A DNA stretch of 64,000 bases from Njordibacter sp905182035. GTDB lineage: Bacteria; Pseudomonadota; Gammaproteobacteria; Pseudomonadales; Balneatricaceae. Under the pieces are notes generated by a model, which saw only the letters and a program-made list of their open reading frames with translations, was not told the origin of the DNA and did no database searches. The stretch lies in contig NZ_CP159831.1 of NCBI RefSeq assembly GCF_047730075.1, positions 682,001 through 746,000 on the forward strand. Reading direction: 5' to 3'. How positions within the stretch are numbered: the stretch's first letter is position 1; every line of letters starts with the position of its first letter. This document shows positions 51,099-59,603 of the stretch, piece after piece. A program made the position numbers and the translations under genes.

Positions 51099-51848
51099 AT
51101 GATTCAATTTCAACGACAGATAGACGTAGACAACTTATGGCAGATTATTCTTGGTGAGGCTCAATCTGTAGTTGATGAGACACCACTATTAAGGGCGTTT
51201 TATGATCGAAATATTCTACAACATGCTAGTTACAATGCAGCTCTAGCCCATGTGCTGGCGGAGAAAATGGCTGATAGTCTAGAAAATAAAGGCCAGTGGA
51301 GTGAGTATTTTTTAGGATTAATGCTCGAACATAAGTCGATAGCGCTTGCAGCTAGCAAAGACCTACTCTGTCAGCTGCAAAACAATGCGGCGATTAAAGA
51401 CCACTATACGCCGCTACTCTATTTCGGAGGCTACCAAGCGCTGCAGTGTTATCGTTTAGCCCATGCCTGCTGGTTGAATAAGCAGGTGGCTGTGGCCAAT
51501 TATATACAAAGCAGGGTGGTGTCTTTGTATGGTGTTGATATTCATCCGGCAGCGCAGATAGGTTCAGGTATTTTTATGGATCACGCTGTGGGTATAGTGA
51601 TTGGCGAAACTGCCGTGGTAGAGGACGATGTCACGTTGTTTCAAAACGTCACCCTAGGGGGGACGGGTAAAAGCTCTGGTGACCGGCATCCAAAGGTGCG
51701 TCGCGGTGCCTTCCTTGGTGCTGGTGCTCAAGTGTTTGGTAATATCGAAATTGGAGCCTACGCTAAGATCGCAGGTGGTGCAGTTGTTGTAAAAGCTGTT
51801 GCTCCAGGAACAACTGTTGTTGGACCTGCCGCCAAGCCACTTGGTTAG
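51099..51848 (+). CDS. Serine O-acetyltransferase (CysE-like)
   Basis: A 249-aa protein: an N-terminal helical domain (DETPLLRAFYDRNIL, YFGGYQALQCYRLAHACW) and a left-handed beta-helix of hexapeptide repeats (DIHPAAQIGSGIFMDHAVGIVIGETAVV, GTGKSSGDRHPKVRRGAFLGAGAQV). His residues of the SAT active site are in MDHAVG and DRHPK. GAGGAAG precedes ATG 51099. It makes O-acetylserine for cysteine synthesis. Its place in a catabolic run is odd, and it lacks part of the CysE C-terminal tail that gives cysteine feedback, so it may be a second, specialised copy. Confidence 0.88.
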   Translation: MIQFQRQIDVDNLWQIILGEAQSVVDETPLLRAFYDRNILQHASYNAALAHVLAEKMADSLENKGQWSEYFLGLMLEHKSIALAASKDLLCQLQNNAAIKDHYTPLLYFGGYQALQCYRLAHACWLNKQVAVANYIQSRVVSLYGVDIHPAAQIGSGIFMDHAVGIVIGETAVVEDDVTLFQNVTLGGTGKSSGDRHPKVRRGAFLGAGAQVFGNIEIGAYAKIAGGAVVVKAVAPGTTVVGPAAKPLG

Positions 51849-51877
51849 CCCACATTACTTTCTGAGGAGTAAACCCT

Positions 51878-52762
51878 ATGCTTAAAAACCATCTTGGTAT
51901 TGACCATCCGCTTGTGGCTGTGCGTGATATGGATAAGGCCTGCAAAGATTTCGCCCGTCTAGGGTTCTATATTAACCCGCGACACCATCATCCGTGGGGT
52001 ACTGATAACCATTTGTTAATGTTTCAAGAAAATTTCATTGAAGTGATCAGTGTCTATGACTCTAGTAAGCTAGACCTAGCTAATGACAAGGGTTTTGCCT
52101 TTGGACGCTTTATTAGTGACTCAATTGAGCGTAAACAAGGCATCGCCATGGTAGCTTTACACAGTGAAGATGCGCGAGCTGATCATTTGCTGATTGACCA
52201 ACGGGGTATTGAGAATCAGGGGTTGGTTGATTTTCGACGGATTGCCCATCGACCTGATGGTAGTGAAGAGGAAGCAGTGGTGTCTTTGGTGATGCTGATT
52301 AATCCACAAAACCCTGCTATGTCGCACTTTTTTTGTCACCAGCATAAGCCCGACTTAGTGTGGGTTGCAGATTGGATGGTTCATGCTAATGGCGCCACTG
52401 GCATTACGGGTGTGTTTTATGTGGCCGACAACCCAGCTGAATTTAACAGCCGGTTTGAGGGTATTTATGGTACCGCTGCGGTAAAACTCGAAGCTGAGCG
52501 ATTAGTGGTTAATACTGATCGTGGTGATTTTGAAGTATTAAGTCCTAGGCTAGCTCAAGCCCGCTTTCACGGTGTTGATGTACCTGCCAATTCACAGCAG
52601 TTGCCCAGTGGCGTGGCCATTCGTATAAGCACATGTTCCATGGAGCAAGCGCAGGCGCACCTTGATCAGACTCAGGTTGACTATGTGATTACTGAAGACG
52701 GCGGGTTACGTATTCCAGCTAGGTATGCCGCTAACACCATTATTGAAATTTACCCTGAGTGA
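51878..52762 (+). CDS. VOC/glyoxalase-like protein
   Basis: A 294-aa two-lobe vicinal-oxygen-chelate protein (Glyoxalase_3-like). The N-terminal half has IDHPLVAVRDMDKACKDFARLGF and a typical His at the first metal position; DNHLLMFQENFIEVISV gives the second. A second VOC repeat starts near TGITGVFYVADNPAEFNSRFEG and ends GLRIPARYAANTIIEIYPE. It may act on a small thioester or aldehyde adduct. Last gene of the rightward run 48655-52762; function unknown. Confidence 0.78.
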   Translation: MLKNHLGIDHPLVAVRDMDKACKDFARLGFYINPRHHHPWGTDNHLLMFQENFIEVISVYDSSKLDLANDKGFAFGRFISDSIERKQGIAMVALHSEDARADHLLIDQRGIENQGLVDFRRIAHRPDGSEEEAVVSLVMLINPQNPAMSHFFCHQHKPDLVWVADWMVHANGATGITGVFYVADNPAEFNSRFEGIYGTAAVKLEAERLVVNTDRGDFEVLSPRLAQARFHGVDVPANSQQLPSGVAIRISTCSMEQAQAHLDQTQVDYVITEDGGLRIPARYAANTIIEIYPE

Positions 52763-52796
52763 ATGGCCCTGGTATTGTCTACGTAACGGTGTTGAG

Positions 52797-54056
52797 CTAG
52801 TTAAATGACCCAATAGCAAAGTCTGATAGCAGTTCAATGCCAGTTTTGGTAATGCGTACCTGCTGTTCTAACTTCACGCCTTCCTTCTCACCAATACCGC
52901 CAGTGTAAGATTCAACACACACCACCATGTTTTCATGGAAGTGGCCGTCGTAGCCTACTTTCTCGTAGTCTTGTGGATGGTAAATACAGGGATATTCATC
53001 AGCCAGGCCGACGCCATGCAAGGAACACGAATACCGATTGGGAGCGAAGCGCTCTGGTAGCTTCCAAGATTGATCAACAAAATCGCGAAAGGCCAGGCCA
53101 TCCTTAAGTAGGCCCATATTATAGCTAATATGTTCCATAGCAATGTCGTAGATTCCTTGCTGGGTTGCCGTAGGTTTTTCGTGCCCAGCAATCCATGCGC
53201 GGGAAATGTCGGCGCAATAGCCGTAGGGGCCAATTAAATCGGTGTCAAAAGAAACAATGTCGCCTTTTTGAATAATAGCGTCGGAGCTTTCTCGCATCCA
53301 CGGGTTAGTGCGTTCGCCAGCAGAGAGAATACGGGTTTCGATCCATTCACCACCATTGCGAATATTCTCAAAGTGCAGGTGGGCCCACAATTCGTTTTCA
53401 CTAATGCCTGGCTCACAATAGTTCCACATGCGCTCCATGCCTTTTTGGCACACGGTAATGGTCCATTGCATAAGCTGTAATTCTTCCGCAGATTTAATGC
53501 CGCGGGCATGCTCCATGTACTTCATACCATAGAGTGTTTCGATGCCGTGTTGATGCAGCTGGGCCATGCCTAGATGTTCACATATATCCACTGCTAGGCG
53601 TTTGTTACCCCCACCGTATTGCTTTATTAAAGAGGCGATGTCTGCACCCCAACGCACGGCTTGTTCTGGCGCACGTTCACCCGCAGCGAAATAAGCCCAT
53701 GCAATTGCAGGGCGAATTTCATCCACGGTGAGTTGGCCATTAGGTAAACGCTTTTCGTCGTGCAGGTGGCCACAGTTATGATAGTCAAATAACAAGGCAG
53801 GGCCATCGGCAAAAATTAGCGCATAGCGTGATGGATTGTGCATGGTCCACAACTGCATGTTAGAGGTGTCTGTGGCGTAGCGAATGTTGCAGGGGTCATA
53901 TAACAGTACTGCAGCAATGTCATTGTCTCGCAACACCTGGCGAGTGCGCTCCAGTCTGTACTCCCTTGCTTTTCTTACGGTAGCTTCAGCGATGGGGTTT
54001 TTTAGGGCAATATCAGCCGCGTCTTGGTTGAGGTAGCGTTTTTTGTCATCAATCAC
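52797..54056 (-). CDS. dddP: DMSP lyase DddP homologue (M24 fold)
   Basis: A 419-aa creatinase/M24-fold protein closely resembling DddP, which cleaves dimethylsulfoniopropionate to DMS and acrylate. Shared blocks include NIRYATDTSNMQLW, FENIRNGGEWIETR, FDTDLIGPYG and LHGVGLADEYP. Metal-ligand candidates Asp271, Asp273, Asp283, His347, Glu382 and Glu397, and the catalytic Asp353, sit at exactly the spacing I recall for DddP (295, 297, 307, 371, 406, 421 and 377); Tyr342 matches DddP Tyr366. Preceded 15 bp upstream by a LysR gene in the same orientation. Family fit is strong; DMSP activity is inferred, since M24 relatives with other substrates exist. Confidence 0.75.
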   Translation of the reverse strand: MIDDKKRYLNQDAADIALKNPIAEATVRKAREYRLERTRQVLRDNDIAAVLLYDPCNIRYATDTSNMQLWTMHNPSRYALIFADGPALLFDYHNCGHLHDEKRLPNGQLTVDEIRPAIAWAYFAAGERAPEQAVRWGADIASLIKQYGGGNKRLAVDICEHLGMAQLHQHGIETLYGMKYMEHARGIKSAEELQLMQWTITVCQKGMERMWNYCEPGISENELWAHLHFENIRNGGEWIETRILSAGERTNPWMRESSDAIIQKGDIVSFDTDLIGPYGYCADISRAWIAGHEKPTATQQGIYDIAMEHISYNMGLLKDGLAFRDFVDQSWKLPERFAPNRYSCSLHGVGLADEYPCIYHPQDYEKVGYDGHFHENMVVCVESYTGGIGEKEGVKLEQQVRITKTGIELLSDFAIGSFN

Positions 54057-54071
54057 GGTTGCAACTCCTGC

Positions 54072-54977
54072 TTATTGGGCTTCTTTTAGAATCCATTGCT
54101 TAACTTGTTCGATATGTTCAGACCTATGGCCCATAGCTTCAGTCAAAATGTAGTAGCCCCAAGGTTTTGGGATTTGGAGTCGTTCACGAAAAGGCGCCAC
54201 CAAACGTTTCGTAGCAAGTAAGTCTTGCAAGAATTCACTCCAGCCTAAAGCCATACCTTGGCCTGCCTCGGCGGCACTATAGAGCATTGGAATGTTATTA
54301 AATTCTATACTAGTACGGAGGCCCTTTAACGGGCTATGTTGGTCTATGAGCCAGTCTTGCCACTTAACCCAGCGCCATTGGTTATCGTCCAAGTCGATGA
54401 GAGGTACTTGGGCAAGCTGTGATAATTCTGTGAGTTGATGCTGTTGCGCCATCGATGGGCTGCATACAGGGTAAATTTCTCCAGACAATAAATATGTAGA
54501 CTCTGTTTTCCCCCAGGTGTTATCGCCATATTTAATAGCAATATCTGCTCCTTCATCAACGGCACCTAAGTGATTTTGTGAAGTTAGGATTCTTAGGTCG
54601 ATGCTGGGATGTTGTTGCATAAAACGTCCCAATTTTGGCAATAGCCACATCTGCGCGAAGGCTGTGGTAGCAGCTACGGTGACCGATTTACTCGCAGACG
54701 GGGAGTTAAGTTCTTCTACTACATCGGCAATCTCCCCAAGCCCAGATGCCACTGCTCGATAGAGCAACCTTCCTTCTTGGCTAAGGCGTAGAGATCGGTG
54801 TTGTCGTACAAATAACAAATAACCTAAGCGTTGCTCTAGGTTAGCAATTTGTTTGCTAATAGCGGCTTGGCTAAGATTGAGTTCGAAGGCGGCCCGAGTA
54901 AAGCTGAGGTTGCGGGCACTGGCCTCAAACATAATCAAACTGTTGGGCGAAGGGATTTTTTTCAATCTCGATATCAT
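54072..54977 (-). CDS. LysR-family regulator beside dddP
   Basis: A 301-aa LysR protein of the GcvA-like type: HTH MFEASARNLSFTRAAFELNLSQAAISKQIANLEQRLG (residues about 17-53, written here in part: FTRAAFELNLSQAAIS) and an effector-binding domain (SVTVAATTAFAQMWLLPKLGRF, DIAIKYGDNTWGK). It lies 15 bp upstream of dddP and is divergent from the MttB gene at 55282, so it is positioned to control both. GcvA-like LysR regulators are common next to methylated-amine and betaine genes; the inducer is not known. Confidence 0.88.
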   Translation of the reverse strand: MISRLKKIPSPNSLIMFEASARNLSFTRAAFELNLSQAAISKQIANLEQRLGYLLFVRQHRSLRLSQEGRLLYRAVASGLGEIADVVEELNSPSASKSVTVAATTAFAQMWLLPKLGRFMQQHPSIDLRILTSQNHLGAVDEGADIAIKYGDNTWGKTESTYLLSGEIYPVCSPSMAQQHQLTELSQLAQVPLIDLDDNQWRWVKWQDWLIDQHSPLKGLRTSIEFNNIPMLYSAAEAGQGMALGWSEFLQDLLATKRLVAPFRERLQIPKPWGYYILTEAMGHRSEHIEQVKQWILKEAQ

Positions 54978-55281
54978 AACCAGATGTTATTCATTAGTCT
55001 ATTAATTGGCATTGGTAACGGCGCTAATGAAAGTAAAATATCACAGGTATAATATAAAGAGCAATAGTCTAATTTAAAGGAATATAATCGATTATTGATG
55101 TTATGTTAAAGAGCCATATTTAAGGCTTTATTGAGAACTTATGAATATAGTTTAGCATAACCTATAGTTATCTTAAGCATGCCTTTTAGTCGTTTGACAG
55201 CCTAGGGTGCCAGCCTTAGCATGCAAGCAGATCATGCAGTGATAATAGGCTGCTTGGTTATCGGATTGAGTGAGGGCTAGC
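54978..55281. promoter_or_regulatory. Divergent promoter region between lysR and MttB-family gene
   Basis: 304 bp, A+T-rich, no gene. TATAAT at 55048-55053 (plus strand) is a candidate -10 element without a clear -35. An operator for the LysR protein is expected here; I could not define one. Confidence 0.45.
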
Positions 55282-56826
55282 ATGGCAACACCAGTAGGAA
55301 GTACCAACCGTCGCAGGGCGGGTGGCCGTGCAGGCAAGCAGCAACGGCATGAACCAGTACAAGCCCCAGCTTATTTAAAGCGTGAGATTCCTATTTATGA
55401 AATGCTTAATGAAGAAGCATTACAAAAAATAGAACACAATGCTGATATTATTTTGCAAGAAATTGGCATCGATTTTAAAGAAGACGAAGAAGTTTTAGAA
55501 ATATGGCGTCAAGCAGGTTGCAACGTTCAAGGGGAGCGAGTCCGTTTTGAAAAGGGCATGTTGCGCACTATTATCAATGCCACATCGCCTAAGCAATTCA
55601 CTCAGCACGCACGTAACCCTGATCGTTCCATTGAGATCGGCGGTGATAATATGTGTTTTTTCCCGTCCTATGGATCGCCTTTTGTTCACGACCTTGATAA
55701 TGGTCGTCGCTATGCCAAGAACGAAGATTTTAAAAACTTTATCAAACTGTCACACATGTCTCCCTGGTTACACCATTCCGGTGGCACCATCGTTGAGCCC
55801 ATGGATTTGCCAGTTAATAAACGCCATTTCGACATGGTCTATAACCACATTAAATACAGCGATAAGTGCTTTATGGGGTCTGTAACTGCACCCGAACGCG
55901 CTGAAAATTCTATCGACATGGCGCGTATTGTGTTTGGCAAAGAGTTTATGGAGCACAATTGCAGCATTCTTAGTGTAATAAACGTTAACTCACCACTCAC
56001 CTACGATGGCACTATGCTTGGGGCCTTAAAGACGTATGCTAAGGCTAATCAAGCAGTCATTGTTACGCCCTTTATTCTGATGGGAGCGATGGGCCCAGTA
56101 ACGCTAGCTGCAGCTTTGTCGCAGGTGCTTGCTGAAGCGATGGCAGGGCTGGCCCTAATTCAACTCATTCGCCCTGGTGCACCTGGTATATTTGGAACCT
56201 TTACCAGTTCCATGTCATTAAGGTCTGGTGCACCTACCTTTGGTATGCCAGAACCTGCGTTAGGGTACATTGCTTTTGGGCAGTTAGCTAAACGCTTGGG
56301 CGTACCATTACGTGGTGGTGGTTCTTTAACGGCATCCAAAATTCCTGACGCACAGGCCGCACAAGAAAGTGCTGATACCTTATTCCCAACCTTGTTAGCG
56401 GGAATTAATGTGGTGTTTCAGGCGGCAGGGTGGCTGGAAGGGGGGCTTACTATGGGGTATGAAAAATTTATTTTAGATGCTGACCATTTAGGCATGATAC
56501 ACACTATGGCTAAGGGTATCGACGTGAGTGACAATGGTCTTGCCTTGAGCGCCTACCATGAGGTACCGCCAGGCCAGCATCACCTTGGTACCGCCCATAC
56601 CATGGCGAATTATAAAACCGCTTTTTATGATTCCACTACAGCTAATCATGAGTCATTTGAGCAATGGCAAGAAGAGGGTAGCCTAACGGCGGCACAACGA
56701 GCTAACACTATTTACAAACAGATGCTCAACAACTATGAATTACCACCTCTAGATGAGGCCATTGACGATGAGTTAAAAGATTACATGCTGCGCCGAAAAT
56801 CCGCCTTTCCAGACTCTGACGTGTAA
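55282..56826 (+). CDS. Trimethylamine methyltransferase family protein (MttB superfamily, non-pyrrolysine)
   Basis: A 514-aa TIM-barrel protein of the MttB family. ATG 55282 is chosen over an in-frame GTG at 55270. Conserved blocks: EIGIDFKEDEEVLEIWRQAG, FPSYGSPFVHDLDNGRRYA, INVNSPLTYDG, FGTFTSSMSLRSGAP and GMPEPALGYIAFGQLAKRLGVPLRGGGSLTASK. There is no in-frame TAG, so it lacks pyrrolysine, as do glycine-betaine methyltransferases (MtgB) and many marine homologues of unknown role. No corrinoid protein or methyltransfer partner is adjacent, so it may use another acceptor. Context (DddP, TmpAB) suggests a methylated onium compound. Confidence 0.85.
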   Translation: MATPVGSTNRRRAGGRAGKQQRHEPVQAPAYLKREIPIYEMLNEEALQKIEHNADIILQEIGIDFKEDEEVLEIWRQAGCNVQGERVRFEKGMLRTIINATSPKQFTQHARNPDRSIEIGGDNMCFFPSYGSPFVHDLDNGRRYAKNEDFKNFIKLSHMSPWLHHSGGTIVEPMDLPVNKRHFDMVYNHIKYSDKCFMGSVTAPERAENSIDMARIVFGKEFMEHNCSILSVINVNSPLTYDGTMLGALKTYAKANQAVIVTPFILMGAMGPVTLAAALSQVLAEAMAGLALIQLIRPGAPGIFGTFTSSMSLRSGAPTFGMPEPALGYIAFGQLAKRLGVPLRGGGSLTASKIPDAQAAQESADTLFPTLLAGINVVFQAAGWLEGGLTMGYEKFILDADHLGMIHTMAKGIDVSDNGLALSAYHEVPPGQHHLGTAHTMANYKTAFYDSTTANHESFEQWQEEGSLTAAQRANTIYKQMLNNYELPPLDEAIDDELKDYMLRRKSAFPDSDV

Positions 56827-56944
56827 TCGATTGTTAGCCCAAATAAAAACTGCGCACTTACATTAAATTATCATATAGCCTATTCTGTGTGTTTGTTCGC
56901 AGCAACAATTGAATGCTAAAAATTGAGCATAACTGGAGACAATA

Positions 56945-57958
56945 TTGAAAGCCATTGCCTATAAAACTACCGGTCCAATAGACCGTGAGGATGCCTTGCA
57001 GGACATCACGCTACCCAAACCCACTGCTGAAGGCCGCGATCTGCTAGTCAAGGTCAATGCCGTGTCAGTCAATCCTGTGGACACAAAAGTACGCCAGCGC
57101 CAGGAGCCTGAAGAGGGTGGATGGGTGGTTCTTGGGTTTGATGCTGTTGGCAGTGTTGAGGCAGTTGGGTCTGAAGTGAAAAGTTTTAAACCTGGTGATT
57201 CAGTTTTTTATGCCGGTGCTATTAACCGACCTGGTACTAACAGTGAGTATCATCTAGTTGATGAGCGAATCGTTGGTCACGCACCCACTAGTATAAGTAA
57301 TGCCGAGGCAGCTGCTCTGCCGCTCACAGCAGTTACAGCCTGGGAAATGTTATTTGACCGACTCGATGTTAATCGCCCAACTGCACAAGGCGCAAACACT
57401 ATTCTGGTCATTGGTGGTGCGGGTGGTGTTGGATCAATTGCCATCCAGTTACTTCGGGCAATGACCAACATGACTGTGATAGCAACGGCTTCGCGTCCTG
57501 AAACTCGTGATTGGGTGATCAAGTGTGGCGCCCATTATGTGATAGATCATCGCCAGTCACTAGCCTCTGAGGTTGAGAAATTAGGTCTTGGTGCCCCAGG
57601 GTTTGTGTTCTCGACCACAAACACTGGTTCACATTTGGCTGATATTGTTGAGTTGATTGCACCGCAAGGTCGATTTGGTGTGATAGATGATCCAGAAAAT
57701 TTTAGTGCTTCGCCATTTAAGCGCAAAGCCATATCACTTCACTGGGAGCTAATGTTTACACGTTCGCTATTCGGCACACCAGACATGGCGGAACAAGGCA
57801 AGGTGTTGAACCAGATCTCTGCCTTAGTTGACGCTGGAAAAATCCGTTCAACGGTCACCAATGTGGCTGGTAAGATTGACGCGGCTACCTTGCGTGCAGT
57901 GCATGCCCACATTGAAACGGGTTCATCCCGGGGCAAGACCGTGCTTGAAGGATTTTAA
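56945..57958 (+). CDS. Medium-chain dehydrogenase/reductase, quinone-oxidoreductase-like
   Basis: A 337-aa MDR-family protein starting at TTG 56945 with GGAGA upstream. The N-terminal GroES-like domain (NAVSVNPVDTKVRQR, GFDAVGSVEAVG) lacks structural-zinc cysteines; the Rossmann domain has GGAGGVGSIAIQLLRAM. It belongs to the zinc-independent ZADH/QOR branch. It is not YhdH/AcuI by sequence, so it should not be taken as the acryloyl-CoA reductase of a DMSP pathway. It is 17 bp before the cryptochrome gene and may share its transcript. Confidence 0.88.
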   Translation: MKAIAYKTTGPIDREDALQDITLPKPTAEGRDLLVKVNAVSVNPVDTKVRQRQEPEEGGWVVLGFDAVGSVEAVGSEVKSFKPGDSVFYAGAINRPGTNSEYHLVDERIVGHAPTSISNAEAAALPLTAVTAWEMLFDRLDVNRPTAQGANTILVIGGAGGVGSIAIQLLRAMTNMTVIATASRPETRDWVIKCGAHYVIDHRQSLASEVEKLGLGAPGFVFSTTNTGSHLADIVELIAPQGRFGVIDDPENFSASPFKRKAISLHWELMFTRSLFGTPDMAEQGKVLNQISALVDAGKIRSTVTNVAGKIDAATLRAVHAHIETGSSRGKTVLEGF

Positions 57959-57975
57959 AAGGGCTTATTGCACAC

Positions 57976-59475
57976 ATGACAAATAACAGTTTGCTGATCG
58001 TGCTAGGCAATCAGCTATTTCCTCTAGAAAACATTAAGGCCGCTGAGACTGATTGTATTTTCATGGCAGAAGATTTAGGGCTATGCACTTATGAGAAGCA
58101 TCATAAGTTAAAAATACTGATGTTTTTATCTGCAATGCGTGAAAAACGAGATGAGTTTCAAGCGCATGGCTTTACTGTCGAGTATGTTGCAATTGACCAC
58201 CCTAAGTTTGACCAACCCTATGAGGAAAAACTAGCAGCCTGTATTTTAGAACTCGAAATCACATCCCTGACCGTCTTTGAAATAGAAGACAAAGAGTTTG
58301 AAGCAAGAATGCAAACCTTTGCTGCAGAGCAAAATCTATCGCTAACCGTTTTGCCTTCGCCCATGTTTTTGTTGGAGCGAGAAGAGTTTGTGGCCTTGAA
58401 TGAGAAATTTAAGGCGTTACGCATGGGCAACTTCTATAAAGAGGTGCGTAAAAAGCTAAACGTGCTGATGGATGAGGATCAAAAGCCTTTGGGTGGCCAG
58501 TGGTCCTTTGATGAAGATAACCGCAAGAAGATTCCTAAAGGCCTTCCTTTGCCTGAGCTATATAAGCCTCAGAAGTCAAAATATATCGAACAATTAAAAC
58601 TTACAATAGAGGTTAAGTTCCCTCATCACCCAGGCCAAATGAATGATGTATGGATGCCCCTTACTCGGCAAGACGCGCTGGAGAACATTGATTACTTTTT
58701 AAAGGTTAAATTTGAACAATTTGGTATCTATGAAGATGCAATTTTGCACAATAATACCTTCATGTTTCACAGTGCCATTAGCCCTTCTTTAAATATGGGT
58801 TTAATCACACCCAATGACATTATTGGCAAGGTTTTAGCCTATACCGAGGAAAATCATGTGTCGTTAAATTCTGTTGAGGGGTTTTTACGACAGATTATTG
58901 GCTGGCGTGAGTTTATAAGAGGAGTATATCAACATCATGGTGAAACCCAACTCCAGAGTAACTTCTTTAACTTTTCTGGGTCGCTAAATAGCAGCTGGTA
59001 TTCAGGTCAGACCGGCATACCACCTTTGGATGATGCGATAAATTTCTCTGATCGCTTTGGTTATACCCACCACATTAACCGGCTGATGGTCATTTCTAAC
59101 CTAATGACTTTGTGTGAAGTGCATCCAGCAAACGTCTACCGTTGGTTTATGGAAATGTATATAGATTCTTCAGAGTGGGTCATGACGCCTAATGTGTTTG
59201 GTATGGGCACCTTTGCAGACGGTGGTATTTTTGCCACCAAGCCTTATATTTGTGGCTCTAACTACATTCTGAAAATGAGTGATTATAAGAAAGGTGATTG
59301 GTGCAACACGGTGGATGGTCTCTATTGGCGGTTTGTTAGCCGGCATATGGGGGTATTGAAAAGCAATCCGCGTTTGTCTTTTATGCGTAGCACCTTAGAA
59401 AATATGAATAAGGAGCGTAAAGTGTTAATTTTTGCCTGTGCGGAGGACTTTATTGCAACCCACTGTTCTTATTAG
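57976..59475 (+). CDS. Cryptochrome/photolyase of the FeS-BCP type
   Basis: A 499-aa photolyase-family protein (PhrB/CryB-like). The N-terminal Rossmann domain (LIVLGNQLFPLENI) is followed by the helical FAD domain: IGWREFIRGVYQHH, NRLMVISNLMTLCEVHP, WFMEMYIDSSEWVMTPNVFGMGTFADGG and KPYICGSNYILKMSDY. Known FeS-BCPs hold a 4Fe-4S cluster on four Cys; here Cys380 and Cys443 (DWCNTVDGLYW) remain, but the two Cys after MSDY are replaced by Lys in a shortened loop. It could repair (6-4) photoproducts or act as a light sensor. Confidence 0.85.
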   Translation: MTNNSLLIVLGNQLFPLENIKAAETDCIFMAEDLGLCTYEKHHKLKILMFLSAMREKRDEFQAHGFTVEYVAIDHPKFDQPYEEKLAACILELEITSLTVFEIEDKEFEARMQTFAAEQNLSLTVLPSPMFLLEREEFVALNEKFKALRMGNFYKEVRKKLNVLMDEDQKPLGGQWSFDEDNRKKIPKGLPLPELYKPQKSKYIEQLKLTIEVKFPHHPGQMNDVWMPLTRQDALENIDYFLKVKFEQFGIYEDAILHNNTFMFHSAISPSLNMGLITPNDIIGKVLAYTEENHVSLNSVEGFLRQIIGWREFIRGVYQHHGETQLQSNFFNFSGSLNSSWYSGQTGIPPLDDAINFSDRFGYTHHINRLMVISNLMTLCEVHPANVYRWFMEMYIDSSEWVMTPNVFGMGTFADGGIFATKPYICGSNYILKMSDYKKGDWCNTVDGLYWRFVSRHMGVLKSNPRLSFMRSTLENMNKERKVLIFACAEDFIATHCSY

Positions 59476-59603
59476 CTGGTAGTGAGGCACTCTGCAGGCC
59501 TGCTAGGGCATTGCCGATGACCTTACTCCAATGTCGTAGTTTCATCTTGCGTTAAGTCGGTTATTATTAACGTTTAATTTTTGCACTGATCGAGTATGAG
59601 TCC

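Noticed and set aside
55282..56826. Pyrrolysine-containing trimethylamine methyltransferase MttB
   Set aside because: No in-frame TAG within the gene; it is a non-pyrrolysine member.
56945..57958. AcuI acryloyl-CoA reductase next to dddP
   Set aside because: The sequence follows the ZADH/quinone-oxidoreductase pattern and not the YhdH/AcuI pattern.
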